A DNA stretch of 64,000 nucleotides from Sphagnum magellanicum (Eukaryota; Streptophyta; Sphagnopsida; Sphagnales; Sphagnaceae): the NCBI GenBank assembly GCA_021904315.1, contig CM038925.1, positions 6,574,501 to 6,638,500 of the forward strand. The letters are read 5' to 3'. Position 1 is the stretch's first letter; each line of letters opens with the position of its first letter. Under the pieces are notes generated by a model. The model did no database searches. It was not told the origin of the DNA and was given only the letters and a program-made list of their open reading frames with translations. A program made the position numbers and the translations under genes. This document shows positions 1 to 13,019 of the stretch, in pieces.

Positions 1-3000
1 CACCTCTATTTGAAAAGTCATTTAAATGCCATCATTTATAACCAAGGAAAATCAAGTTTATCAAGCCTTTCAAAGTTTTGCATGCAAAAATGTTCCCGAC
101 TAATTTGCACTTGTTTAAGGCCATATGTGGTAGAAATCAACTCCACGAGGTTAATACAAAAAAATGATGGATAAGTGTGATGGGATACACATTTCTACTT
201 TCTTTTGAATGATGCCACCCAATGGAAAAGAGAATCTTTGGTATGTCCATAAGAATAAATTTGTCGTATATTGACAATAATGTCATCACATTTGGAAGTA
301 GGGTAAATAATTTAAATTTTGGATGAGAAATGGAAAGTGAATTACTTGTATGTGAATTAATCTTTTCACATGTGCTTTTTACATGGTCATTTATTTATTT
401 ATTTTCTTTTAAGTGAATTTTTTAATAAAATACATGCCTTTCAATGAATCTTTAAACTAATAATAAAGATTGAGACCTAGCTTATTTGTACCAATTGTTT
501 CCACCTCCTTGGATAGTCATCAAGATATGCACTTGCAATAAATAATTTTAAAAAATGACCACTTGTAAAAATAGGCACTACATGAAAATGAATCAAATTC
601 TTTCAATGTGTTTTTTATATTATGCATCATCACCACACCCATAATAAGAGAAATTAAATATGCACAAGGTCGCAAGCTTCAAAGTATGTTAAAAATGATG
701 GGACATTTATGACATTTTGAAGATGTTAATAAAAACCCAAGCAAGTTTATTGCATTCACAATGTGTAAGTCATGTTAGTTGATAATAGTAGGCAATAATA
801 CAAGTCCTTCAATTATTTGGTACCATTTCACAGTTGAAAATATGTTAACGTCTTCCATTCAATCCACACCTACTCAACAAATAGCCATTCACATGAGAGA
901 ATATGATGTTTCCAATTTGATTTGCAATGACATTTAATTTTTTTTTATTTTTACAAGTTTATAATCCACGTGATTATTCATAGATGTTTAAGAAAAAATT
1001 ATGATATTAATTCAAGATTTTGTGTATTATAACCAACTTAGTTAGTGTAATAAGGGTCAAAAAATCACATAGTTGACGAAAACCATGTGGTTCCACTAGG
1101 GGTCAAAATTTAGGGAGGGTTTTAGACAATTGGATTGCCCAAATCCATTATGCTTGTAAAAGGTAAACATCTTTGGCAAAATGCATTATATGTATAGGAT
1201 CCCTATAAATTAAAAGCCATTTTATCATGTACATTTAACAAACTTGATGTCTTCCCATTGTTATAACATTAAGAAGTGTTGATGATATAAGATGTCATGT
1301 GCATGTACACCCACACACAATTCTTATTCCCATGCCTCATGCATTAATTAATTAGCTCAAACTCAATCTCAATGTTTCAAAAACAATTAGCTTGATTTTT
1401 TGACATGAATTAGCTTTTGAATTCACAAGTTTCAATATTAAAATGATTTAAGCATATGATTTTTTTTTGAATCTAAGATTCATCAAATTGAAATAATGAT
1501 GTGGTTGTAAACTCTAACATGATAAATTGAAAAGGGTAGTTAGTTGATCAAGATTCAAACAAAAAAAAAACATTTGACCAATTGAAAAGGGGATCATCTA
1601 GCTTATCTAACAAGTTCATTTTGGACAACTTTATAACATGGATTCTAAAAATGCCAAATGAGAAAGAGTTTGATAATCATTAGCAAGGGGCAACAATTAC
1701 ATGCCAACCAAATATGATTGAATGTTTTTTTTCAATTGCAAGTCATTGCTTCTTTTTCAAAGCTGAATATTTTGTGATTAATATATTGGAAGCAACACAT
1801 TTGCACTATATTTTCCCCAAGGATATGGAAGAATCCTTTCATGAAATACATTTGTGGAAATCCAATTATTTATACATTCACCCCATTATAGTTAGGTTGC
1901 TTATCATGGGTCACGTTTAAATCATGATTTAATAGTGAATTGAACCTTGGACCACTTACAAGTCATGATTCCTAACCTATTGCATTTATGCTTAACCCAT
2001 CCTTCTTAGGATGTTCATGATCCTTTATAGTAGAACAATGTATTCAAGTCTTGGTAAAACAAATTGATCCCAAGTATTTGGAATTTAAAAAATATTCTTA
2101 ATATGTTATGGGAACATTTGTAAATTTAAAATGACTTTAAGGAATTTAAAATACCCCAATTCGTTTTAAAAACAATGAAACTAATATTTTTAATGTTTAA
2201 AATATTTTTAAAAAGCTTGAAATGATTTTTAAATGCCATTTTAAAATAAAAATTTGCATGTACACCTTTATGACCCTCTCATGAGTAATGTCATCATCTG
2301 AATCCATTGACAAGAAATTTAATGTTTTATTTATTAAAAGTTTTGTTTAATTTCCGTTTTGAATGACACTCATCACATAAGAATTTTGGTTGTGGTTGTT
2401 TTCTAAAAGGATTCAATAATGGAATGTAGTTATATTTTTTACAACATCTCCAATAACCCATAATCTATCACTAATTTATTTCACTTGGAATGTCATTTGT
2501 GAATTTGACATGAATTGTTTAATCAATTAGGTGATTTTAAAAGACATTACACATCATTTTCATTCAAAAATTAATCAAGTAATTTTGAAATATCCCATTT
2601 CCACTTTGGTTTATACTGAATGGTTATTTACTATTTCAATACATATTATTTAAAAAATTTCCTTTTTGTTGTTATAGCAATTAATTGGGTTGAAATGGGT
2701 ATGTTTTATTATTTTAACCAAATCTTCTTTTCTTTATTGGATGGAGCTCAATTGCCTAATGGTTCATATATAATGCCATTTTGTTGGTCAACGATTTTGT
2801 TGGCACATTAATTACACGAATGCCTTTCAATTATTTTTATTTGTTTTCTCTTGGGTTGTAGGAATAAAATTGGTTGTCCAAAAAAATAAAGTTTCCAAAA
2901 AATTGCTAATTAGGTTGTTGTAAATCAACTTGTGATTACAATATTTCTCGATTATAACTTTCATGTGGTGATAAAATATCATAATGACAAAATTTTCCTT

Positions 3001-3769
3001 AATAATTAGAAATATGGATCTATCCTTTGATTGGATACCATGGGTATTTTAAAATATTTTTCATAACTTGGGTATAATTTTAAAAACTAAAGAAATGTTT
3101 CCTTGTTGGGCATCACTAGCAATTGTGAACTTTTTTGCATTGGAAATCAGTGGAACTGCATTTAATTTGATACAATTGTAACTAATGTAAACTAATAATG
3201 CTTCACAAATTACATTCAAAACTCCTAAAATGAGTCAAAATTGACAATTTTACATGAGATTTGGGCAATGAAAACATGTATCATAAAAATATTAATTAGG
3301 GGACAAAATGTAAAAGCATGTGGATGTTGCTAGCCTACCACCAAAGAATAAATTAAAAAATAAATAAATAAATAAATTTTAAAAAAGAAAAAGAAAAAGA
3401 AAGCTCTAAATTCTTTATGATTTTCTCTCTTGTGTTTGTTTGGGTATCTTTTTTTGGCCTTGTTCCCTACCTTCCTTCCCTTTACCCCATCAGGCCTTCA
3501 GTTAGTTCCCCTTGTTAATAGGCTTTGTCTTGTGGGTTCCCATGTCTGGTGCTCCTTCACCATCCTCACACTTCTCTTGTTCTATACACTAGAGCATTGT
3601 TCACATATCATGTTGTTTTTCCCAAACAACATGGGAGTATATTAACTTGTTAAAAGTCACTCATAACAAACAAACAAACAAACAAACAAGCTTTAGAATA
3701 AGGACAATGCTTTTGTTCATGCTATTTTAAGTATTCACAATCAATATATAATAATAATTATTATCACTT
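1..3769. other. AT-rich intergenic DNA, no gene seen
   Basis: No reading frame here gives a recognisable protein, and ORFs are short and compositionally random. The stretch has poly-A/T runs, an (AAAT)n-like tract near 3350-3385 and an (AAAC)n tract near 3667-3690. Nothing resembling a tRNA, rRNA or transposon terminus was found. Confidence 0.6.
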
Positions 3770-3783
3770 AAACCCTAAACCCC
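3770..3783. promoter_or_regulatory. Telo-box-like motif upstream of the RING gene
   Basis: AAACCCTAAACCCC reads across this site, about 720 bases upstream of the RING-gene ATG. Telo-boxes (AAACCCTA) are a known plant promoter element. The assignment rests only on the motif and its position; similar strings occur elsewhere in the window without a gene. Confidence 0.35.
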
Positions 3784-4317
3784 TACCCCACCACCTCCCT
3801 CTCCCAATCTCCAATCCCTGAAAAAGAAAAAAAATCAAAAAAATTAAAAATCTTCAATCTACCTCCAACACCACATACTTACATCATCTTTCAATTATGT
3901 GAGAAATGAGATAATTTGACCCACCCACCTTCACTTCTTTGGACCCCTCCCTCCATGTGCTTGATTTATGCTTTTTTGGTCTCTTGGGGGGGGGGGGATA
4001 TTTCGGGAACGTGCCCGAAATAAGAGAAACGAAGAAGAGAGTCGGGCAGCAGAGAAAGAGCGCTCCTCGTCGTCTTTGTCGTCGTCATCGTCGCGCTCGT
4101 CGTCGGGGTTGTCGTACTCGTCGTTGGCGTCATCGCGCTCCTCGTCGTTGGCGTCGCCCCGCTTCTCGTCGTGCTTCTTGACGACGGTGGAGCTTCCGCG
4201 TAGATAGGGTACAAACGACGGAGCAAGCGTGAAGCTCTACTCTTCTCTCTCTCGCTCGTACCTCGACACGCCTTGCTCTTCTGTTGTCTCCTGTGCAGGA
4301 TCTGTTAACATCTATCC

Positions 4318-4323
4318 ATGTGA
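4318..4323 (+). promoter_or_regulatory. Minimal upstream ORF (AUG-UGA)
   Basis: An ATG is followed at once by TGA, 168 bases before the main start codon. If it lies in the mature leader it is a start-stop uORF, a type known in plants to stall ribosomes and cut downstream translation. Whether transcription starts upstream of it is not known from the sequence. Confidence 0.4.
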
Positions 4324-4433
4324 CAAGAAGCGGGGACTGGTTCTGGAGAGGTGCCTTTGTGGTTGGAACAGCACAAAGCAGGGAGGGCGGGGTTTGGGGT
4401 TTGCGCTGGTGGAGGAGGAGGAGGAGGAGCTCC

Positions 4434-4469
4434 ATGTTTCTGTGGCTGGGAGGAGTTTACGCAGAGTAA
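4434..4469 (+). promoter_or_regulatory. Upstream ORF of 11 codons in the RING gene leader
   Basis: ATG at 4434 opens a frame of 11 codons (MFLWLGGVYAE) closed by TAA at 4467-4469, 21 bases before the main ATG. It overlaps no coding sequence, so reinitiation at the main ATG is possible. A regulatory effect is inferred from position only. Confidence 0.4.
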
Positions 4470-4490
4470 TAGTCATAATAGGAAAGGGAA

Positions 4491-7400
4491 ATGGGATCCG
4501 GAAGTAGTCGGAGTGCATCGGATCAACGTGCTGCTTTAAGGCGAGAGAGAGATGCTGCTACTACTGCTGTAGTCATGGTTGCCGCTGCTCATTCCGTGGA
4601 TCGCCGTCCTTCGTTTCGTCGTAATCCGGAGGTGATATGAACCGAACTCACTCCCTCTTTTTCTCTCTCGATATTCTTTTGCTCCCGGAGCTCTGTTTTT
4701 TCCCAGTTGTGTTTGCGAGACACTCCCGAGCATTATATTTTGCGTTTCTAGCGTTGCGCTTAAGGGTTTGCGTTGAAGTCCAAAACAGGGAAGTTTTGAT
4801 GCTCTTACCACGATTTGCTGCGTGTGTATTGCTGCTTTCTTAGAACAGACTTATCATGTGAGGGAGTCAGTAACAAGGCATGATTGTATGCCTGGTTTGA
4901 TGGTCAACAGTTCTTTTGGTGTTGCACATGTTAGAATCTGTCTTGAAGTCGAGGGGAGATTTCAGCCGGGTTGTCTCAGCATGATATGTGTACATTTGTC
5001 TGCTGCTGCTGGCTGTTGTTTCCAGATTCTGGTGTTATATTTGAAATTCTGGTTCTTTTTTTACTGAACCTTCATGCTTGGTGCTTTTGTGATCGGTCCC
5101 CAAGATGACATGCATGGTACCTAACATGAGAGAGAGGGATTCTTCAGAGCATGTTCCATGAAACATGAATTGCACAATTCAGAGTGTGAGTACCATGCCG
5201 CTCCATGAGCATGTGAAGACTTGTGCTTTACTGAGCTTGTGGTGCATGTGTACGATTGTTGCAGAGGTTGAATGTTGAGGAGATTATGAGGCCAGGAAGG
5301 CGGGATCATTTGAATTGGTGTAGCATTGGCAGTCATGGAGAGGTGAACCCATGGGAAGCTGAGGGTTCAACCAGCAGAGAGCTAGGCTCTTCAGAACCTC
5401 AACCATCAGTCAATCTTGCTGTGGGTGGCAGTGCCAACAATTCCCAGTCCACCCCGTTTCACCATGTGCATTGGGATAGACCTAGCCTACCATCAGGTGG
5501 AGAAGGCAATATCCATCATCTGGAATCAGAAGCAAGTAGTAGTAGTCAGCCTGGTGTCTTGAGAGGACAGGGTGTTTACTTGCAGAGAGGAAGAATGAAC
5601 TCTTCCTCAGGAATTCATGATGAAGAGGCAGGTGGGAGCCGGCAGCTGCTGAATGATGAAAGGTTGCATTACACTTGTGAGACAACACAGCAACGGCATC
5701 GAGTGAATGAGATGCAGGAACGGCTGAGAAGCTATGCAGGGCTGCCATCATCTGTTGATTTGGATGGAGGAAGCTTTATGTTGTCAGATTCATCAGACTC
5801 ATACCACAGAATGGAGCTGGTTTCTGGTTCTGCAAATCAAGGTCTTTTTTCATCTGCATCAGATGACAGAGATGCAGACAGTACATCAACATGGCCAGCC
5901 CCATCTTTATTGCAGTCTTGGGGTCAGTCAAATGTGCGGGAAGGCAGCTTTTCACGTGGTCAGTCCAGTGCAGGCCCAGTTTCAGTCCGTAGCAGTACAT
6001 CTGTGGGGCAGAATTCTGGCCTGTCAGCTTCAGAAACAAGGCGCAGTAGTGGAAGAAGGCTCTGGGATGCTTTGTCAAGAGGAACATTCCATCGCCGGAC
6101 TTCCCCACAGACTATGGCTGCACTAGCTGATTTAGAGGAGAATTCCATTGTATCAGGTGATGTTGAACAAATTGTAGATGCTGAAGCCTTACATGGCAGC
6201 AGGAGCTTGGACTTGGAGGAAAGGAGGAGACGTGTGCGTTCCCAGGTAGGGTTTTTGGCTCTGGCAAAATGTTGCCTTGCATGTGGCTTAATTGTGATCC
6301 TCTCTCTACCTTCTCTGTACATGAATTGTGTGATGTTGAAGTCAAGTGGATGCAGGAGACCCAGAATTGTGCCATATATTTTCTTCATTTTTTTCACCAC
6401 TCATCTGTCTATGATCAACGTTGCAGGTATGGGCATTGCGTCGTTTAAGCAATGGTTTGGATGGGACTTCATTTCATTCAAGACTGTGTGCTGGAAGCCA
6501 CAATGGTCACCGTTGCTCATGTGAAGCACACAACATAGGTGATGACTTGGATACAAGAGCTAGCATCTCCCGGATCATCATGCTGGCTGAAGCTTTATTT
6601 GAGGTGACCCTCCTTTGCTGGAAAGATCTTGGCTTCACAATGTACCCATCACAGGTTGGTAGAGCGCAGGTCTGATGTGCATATGTATAATTCAAGGAAC
6701 TCTTTTATTGGACATTTGACCAATTCCATGTTTTCTGACATGGGTGTATGTCCCAGTAGTGGATCATGGTTGGGTGTCATGCTTTCTGAATTGTGGTCAC
6801 TCTGTGTTAGTCATTATTTTATGCTGCAAGGCCAACTTTTAGGAGGGGCACTAAGTGGGTGCTAGGTTTGGCAGGTTCTTGATGAGATACACAGGCAATC
6901 AGTGGCATTGTCCCGGTCAGCCACTGTGTCACTGGCCTCACAGCCTGCACCCCTCAATGTGGTGAATGCGATTCCTCTTCATGCTCATTGCAAACCTTTT
7001 CATGACTCTGACGAAGAGGCCCAGTAAGTTGTTGAGTTTTTTCACCTTTGACAAAAAGCCTTTGATCTTCAGATTTTGAACCATAAGTAAGAGGAGATGT
7101 ACTGGCTTTTTCTGCATGTAGTGAGGTTAGTTGAGGGGTCAAATGGTTCTTGATGGTTAATAGCCATTGAATCGGGCCACCAGACTTCTGCATCCAGGAG
7201 CAAGGTGTCCAGAAATGAGAGCATTGGAATGTGGCATCCAAACTATTGTGATAACTTAGATTGGACCTGCGCGTCGGACCTCCCTTGGGGACCACTTTTG
7301 GTACAGCACTCTTAGAGCAAGTATTCTTTTGGATCCAGGTAGAGTGAAAGAATCTCATTCAGTCAGATCTATGCCATTGCATGCCAGTTACAGAAACTGG

Positions 7401-8350
7401 AAGACTTACTCTATTTTGTTGCAGAGCATATTTTGCTGTGGTTCTTCCATCTCATTGTCCTTATTTTCCTAGGGTCCAGGACCCTTTTGGTAGAAGGAAA
7501 TTGCTGTTACTCTTGAATCTGGACTCCTGTTTCATTCAGTTGTAGGTCATAATGTGCTGAGGTCAGGAGATTGATAGTATCCAGTACAGGTGCCAATTCA
7601 GGATGATGCAGTTTGTATGGATGAAATCTCTTGGTACCAATTTGAGTACACCAGGACTGCTTTAGTGGAACACCAATCCTACTTTATATTCACTGAGATA
7701 GAATCCACCAGTAGATGTGTATTGTTGGTACAGGCCTGGCCAACTGAAGACCAGGTTGCAGTTTGAAGTGAGTTTAAACAAACATCCACTAGACGCAGAG
7801 GACCATTTCTCTTTAGGATCAACATTCGTTCTTTTGGTGGGAATATTGAGCTCATGTGAGGTTCAGGGAATATGTGAGCTTAAAACTTACATTTTCTCAT
7901 GGTTCATTTCAGGTGCTATATTTGCCTTGTGGAATATGAGGAAGGGGATGCCATCAGAACACTTCCTTGTAAGCATGAGTACCATAAGGATTGTGTTGAT
8001 AAGTGGTTAACGGAGGTCCATGGGTAAGTGTGTGCACCTCCCCCTCCCTCAGTGCAGGTCATGGGTTCTTCTGATTCCATGCTTTTTTAGTTCATAGGCA
8101 CTCTCCCTTATCCTTTTTCACCCATCTTGAATGTTGTGAAACCAGGAGAAGTGCATGTTGCATTTCTGTCAGATTTGCTTTCCATTTATTGTGTCAGGTT
8201 CTTGAATTACTGTTGCATAAACTGGACGTGCATAGTTATGATCCAGCTCCTGACAGAGGAAATGGTGGTGTGTGCAGAGTGTGCCCGCTGTGCCGAGGCA
8301 ATGTTTGTGAGCCCAAGGCAGTAGAAACTGGAGTTGAAACAGCTGTGTAA
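4491..8350 (+). CDS. RING-H2 E3 ubiquitin ligase, six coding exons, complete
   Basis: Coding exons by splice signals and frame: 4491-4631, 5265-6245, 6427-6603, 6875-7023, 7913-8023, 8278-8350 (TAA), giving 543 aa; all introns are GT-AG. The start is the first ATG after an in-frame TAG at 4479-4481, with G at -3 and +4. Residues about 48-374 (exon 2) are Ser/Gly/Arg-rich and look disordered, ending with a conserved-looking [12 protein letters not shown] block. Residues about 390-440 hold a Cys/His cluster (RLCAG...CSCE) and the [20 protein letters not shown] helix. The C-terminal RING-H2 finger spans C484-C525: CxxC, C502, H504, H507, C510 and CPLC, which fits E2-dependent ubiquitin transfer. 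I recall plant RING proteins sharing the RASISRI and HEYH...CVDKWL blocks but cannot name the ortholog. Reading through intron 2 (6246-6426) produces a false hydrophobic tail. No membrane segment is coded by the spliced exons. Confidence 0.9.
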
Positions 8351-8880
8351 ATATGGAAGCACTCTAAAACTGCATGGATCCTGCTGATTCTGTACAACAA
8401 GACACTACACCTTTTTTCCAAACCCTCCAATCTCTGAAAGCTTTGGACATAGATCCAACATAGATCTAGTTTCTGGTGTTTTGTGTATTTAAACATTCTT
8501 TCTCAGTTGCATGTGCATGCTGAAAGTATCAATAATCATCTGCTGAAGGATTTGCATTCTAATGTCTGAACCGCAAGGTTTGGGGTCAGATAGAAGAATG
8601 AATGCAAATACTTAAGATGTGTACAGGGAGGGAAACATACATGAGAATTAAATGCAAGTTCGTATTTCTCACTTGGTAGATTTGTCATGGCGCTTATATT
8701 GTTGAAGTGGGGAGGTATCAACTATGGGTCCTATGATGATACCTTCTCAAACCTGGGTTTCACATCTGCTGTGTAAGAAGCCAAGAGCTATTGGTGGATG
8801 AGTATTTTACAGTGATAGCTTTATCTCATGCAGGTGAAATTGGTAGAATATATTTAATGTAGTCGAAATGTAGACCTTGA
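8351..8880 (+). other. 3' UTR and downstream flank of the RING gene
   Basis: Composition stays intermediate after the TAA at 8348-8350 and grows AT-rich past about 8900. No canonical AATAAA was found close to the stop, so the poly(A) site is unplaced. No ORF here has coding character. Confidence 0.4.
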
Positions 8881-10780
8881 TAGTTGGCCTCAATTGTTAA
8901 TACAAGCAATTAGGTCAACACCAATGGCTCTTGATTTGGAAGGTAACCATTTCAATTTTGCGTTTATTTTGTTTGGTTTGAGAGAACCTTTAGCACAATT
9001 TTTAAAAATATTTAATTTTTTTAATAAAACCTCAGGTTTAGACTCATAATCATATGATTTAAATAGTACGTCTATTTCCATTTATTATGCACTTAATTGG
9101 ACCAAGTTGAAAGTAACATCCTTTAGCTTCAAATTCTTTCATTTTGAATAGTCCTTGCAATTATGATCCTTTTCAAACTTGGGGGCTGGCAACACATCTC
9201 GAAATCTTAGTTGCATGATGATCCTATATCAATCAATCCCTTCCAATTGAAATTGAAGATTAGCATACAATGTTCAGGTGGCTATATCTTTCTGTAAAAA
9301 GAACTTAATCACAACCGTTTGTGGTGCAATGGTGGCCTTTGGATTGTCTAGTTTTCCTTTGTGACCTTTAATTTCTTATGGAAAGATCCTTCATAAGTTG
9401 ATCCAATTCCAAACTATTTATCTTTTGAAGATTTGTCTTGAAGGCTTTTGGATGTAAGGTTTTGAAAGGAATCTTTTATAAGGCACTTGGACAGTGAATC
9501 AAACATGTTGCCCACACACTTCAACCACACTCCCCACCTTCCAATCAATAATTGCCATAAACAATTGCAAATTTTCAAGGTTAAAATAATTGGGCAAGGG
9601 AACCTTGTAATGCATATAGTGGTCATCCTTCTTTCCAACTTCTTATGCTCCCCCAAAGTTCCTTACACTAATTGCAAAGAGCAACCAAAGACTAGGAACC
9701 TATTATGGCACATAAAGAGAGGTTGAAGAGATGATAAAATAAGATGGCAGTGGCCAATTTATATTCATGTTCGATTTTGTGAAGGCACATAAGTTTAAGT
9801 TAATGGTGACAACAATTCCCACTATTTCAACATGATTGAAATTTGGTTACCACTTGTTTAGAAAACGATTGAAATTTGGTTAACATCTCTCCATAGAGCA
9901 ATTTGGATAAGTGTAATAGCTTGTTAGGGTGAATGAAATTCAGTCATTTTCCTTGGATAGAGGTGATTGCTATTTGGATAGGGGTGGATAGGGGTAGATC
10001 GGGGTGATCATTTCTTCAACATGGGTGATCACAATTTGATCAATCCAAAAACAAGGTTAAGTAATATTGTGAGTGATTCTCAATCATAATCTAAATGGCT
10101 ATGATTATTTGCATGATTTTATGAACCATTGATATCGATGTAATTGGTTAGATGGATGATTGAAATTTCCCTTTTTTTGAAAACTATCCAACAAAATTTT
10201 CTTGTTGTAACATTTAATGTTTTTTTAAATATTCAATAAAAAATGCATGTGTTGGGTCTGAAGACATGAACTTGTCCGCAAAACAAAGGTGGTCAGACAT
10301 AATGATTATTTGTACAATACAAAAATCTTTTGATAAAAGATATTTCAACAATTTTAACAACATGATTGTGAATCAGTTATTTTAAAAACACATTGAAAAA
10401 TTGATGCACAATTTGCAAATGTATCCTACAAAGGGTTATGTAATTAAGGGCATCATTATAGGAATGTGAAAAGAGACTACAAGAAATTGACAAGTACACT
10501 ATCATGAATATTTATTTGGAACCTAGTAATGCCACTATCTATACAAAATCTAATTGCCATTGTTATAAAATCTAATAGGTTTGTGGCCATTGTTACACAT
10601 GTTAGGAAATTATTGTAATGCAATGCAAACCATGTTTTAATTATTATATAAATGGGTATTTAATCCACGAGTTTTTTTGCACACATTATCAATAACAACC
10701 TATTTTTTTACTGTCTCATGAGTTTTCAACACAATTTGGATTTCAATTGTTTTGTTCCATTTTGAAAAAGATAACAAACA
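8881..10780. other. AT-rich intergenic DNA
   Basis: No gene recognised. Short ORFs at 9414-9726 overlap on both strands and resemble nothing known. A local repeat of the phrase 'gataggggtggat/gatc' lies near 9955-10010. Confidence 0.5.
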
Positions 10781-10790
10781 TGGTTTATCG

Positions 10791-11400
10791 AACTTTTCAG
10801 GACTTAGATTTGTACCTTGTTGTTGGGAAGAAAGAGGTGAAATCCATTGATGTAAAATACCAAGTACAAGTTGGATATTGGGTAGTAAGGAACCATTTGT
10901 AGGACTACAAAATTTATGCAACAATGATTTGTATGTTTGATGGAGACTTTTTCAATAGTTTATTACAACTTCCAGCAGACAATCTGTGGTTAGCACATTC
11001 AACAAATCGGAACTATAGAACTCAACTCTTGAGGCAATCAAATAATCTATTGGGATTTGTGTCTTCGAATAAGTATTCGTTTGAGATCACAATCAACAAA
11101 AAATGGTTAGAGAACCAAAGTGACTTGAAGGAAAACGAGTACGAATCACCAACATTTGTTTATTGTAGGAAGACAAATGTAATGGCGCCACTACTGAAAA
11201 CAAGCTTCAAACTTCACTTAGAATGTAAGGATCTTGGAACAATGATGACGTTGAAATGCCGGAAGTTATGAATCGTTTAGGGGAATGGACAACAAACTGA
11301 GTTCAAATGTTGAAGGCGCTCTCTAATACTACCATAGATGAAGCCATTGACATCAATGACATTTCAAAACCATGAAAAAGTAGTAGAGAACTATAGGAGT
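10791..11400 (+). pseudogene. Relic of a dispersed repeat family (family C), copy 1
   Basis: The plus-strand translation at about 10795-10910 contains a DLDLY block and a VGYWVVRNHL block. These match a minus-strand ORF near 44307-44425 that reads DLDLYPP and VGYWASNNGL with the same spacing. Downstream an open frame runs 10924-11271 (about 115 codons, frame different from the block above). The family is not one I recognise. The pair is most likely decayed mobile DNA; frameshifts separate the pieces. Confidence 0.4.
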
Positions 11401-12950
11401 GTCATTTGCAAGACCATGAAATGAACCAACATGATTGAAATGGAGTAATTGAATTGGTGCAGGATGTGTATTTGTTTGTGTGTGTTTGGTTATTTGATCA
11501 TGGCCACTTGAGAAGTAATGCATTTAAAAATCTATGATAAGCCATATCATTAAATTTTCTTTTAGGAGTTGACAAATGAAAGTCTTGATTTGCTTGAACA
11601 ACAACATCCAAATGAGAATCACATGAAAGTAATTTGTAAGACCATCAAACAAATTGACAAATCCAACTAAAAATTGAATTATGTTTTACCCATTACAATC
11701 TTGGAAATTTGTATATGGATTGAGTTAGGATGGAAATTTTATTCATAGTATAAAACTACTTGAGATATAACAATTGACACTAGATTCCATATATGTTGAA
11801 CACAAATGCAATGTAGGATATAGAAGGACATATGAAATATTTACGGTCATTAAAAAACAAGTCAATTGAGAAATGGCTTCAAATATATTGAAAATTACAT
11901 TCATAATTAGAAAACACATTCCACACAAGATTGATCTCACTTGCAATAAATATAGAAAATAAAATTCCATCTCTTGATGTGGTTATTCATTATTTAAATT
12001 TGAAATTTGTTATTAAGTAGCCACAAACTTTATTAGAAATTGTTATGAATTGTTTAGGTATTGTTTAGGTATTTTAGGTATAATTCCCCACTGTAGAGCA
12101 CAACAATCGTTAGAAATATTGACAATATAAATAATTATATACATTTGTGTGTTAGGTTGCTAAATTGATAAAATTGAAAGGTTTGATTTGATACCAACAA
12201 AATAATTTTGATATAAATGACATCAACATAAATTATTTATGAAAATCTCCAATTCTATAATTTGAATATGTTTCCAAAAAACATGTACATTGGAACTTTG
12301 GATAGAGATATTCTCAAAAAAAACGGAACACTAAAAAAACAAGAAAACATATAATCTTTATTTGACATCCATGTAATGTGTACAAGTCAATATGGTTTTC
12401 CAATCGCAAAAAACCCAATTCTCTTGTAGAATTTTACAGATGTAAAGGATGGTTTGATTGAACATTCCCATGAATCATTTAAAGTTTGAGATCATTATGA
12501 AAGCAATGATATATTAAATTATTTTCCAAAGAAGTAATAGGTTAAAAAATTTCTCTCAGAGAAGTAATTGTTTTCTATGGGGACAATTTATGAAACTTTT
12601 GATTTTCCTTGATGTGTGCTTTAATCATTGCAAGGTAGAGGTCATTCTTACAACCCAAATTATTTAATGTGAAAACCTATGCAGAAACAAAGAACACCTA
12701 AAGAACATGGAATTGCATGGGTAGAATATAAAACTAATCCCATGACTGGGCTTAAAATTGGAACATGCATTATAATAGTTAGCATTATATTATCACTCTT
12801 GTTTGACAAAGATTATCCCAACATTGTGGTCTGTACAAGCTTCGACACAAATTTTATAGGAGTTCCAAGAGGATGAATTAAAAGGAGCTTTGTGTGAAAA
12901 TTGACAGAAAAGAAAAGTTTGGCGTAAAACATAAAAATGTCATTAGAGTT
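11401..12950. other. AT-rich intergenic DNA
   Basis: No gene recognised. An ORF at 12679-12876 has a hydrophobic middle (about IIIVSIILSLL) but no upstream or downstream coding signal, so it is treated as chance. Confidence 0.5.
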
Positions 12951-13019
12951 CTCCACCCAACCTTAGGGCCACCCAACGGGTTCATAAACTTAGTGATCCA
13001 CCCTTGAGTTCAAGAAAAA

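Larger units (their letters stand above)
3985..4490 (+). promoter_or_regulatory. GC/CpG-rich promoter and 5' leader of the RING gene
   Basis: Composition changes abruptly from AT-rich to CpG-rich here, after a run of 11 G at about 3986-3996. Then come GTCGTCGTC/CTCGTC-type repeats (about 4060-4200), a CT-rich stretch (about 4235-4260) and a GGAGGA-repeat stretch (about 4410-4430). Such tracts are common in plant core promoters and 5' UTRs. There is no convincing TATA box, so the transcription start is undefined. ORFs in several frames across this block are a by-product of the GC-rich trinucleotide repeats. Confidence 0.5.

Noticed and set aside
3939-4435. Several Arg/Ser- and Thr-rich ORFs on both strands
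   Set aside because: They translate CGT/GTC and GGA trinucleotide repeats in the GC-rich leader, in all frames alike, with no start context or continuation.
6246-6426. Hydrophobic, membrane-like tail on the RING protein ORF
   Set aside because: The stretch begins at a GTAGGG donor after CAG and ends at a TTGCAG acceptor. Splicing it out restores family sequence (VWALRRL), so the hydrophobic text is intron read-through.
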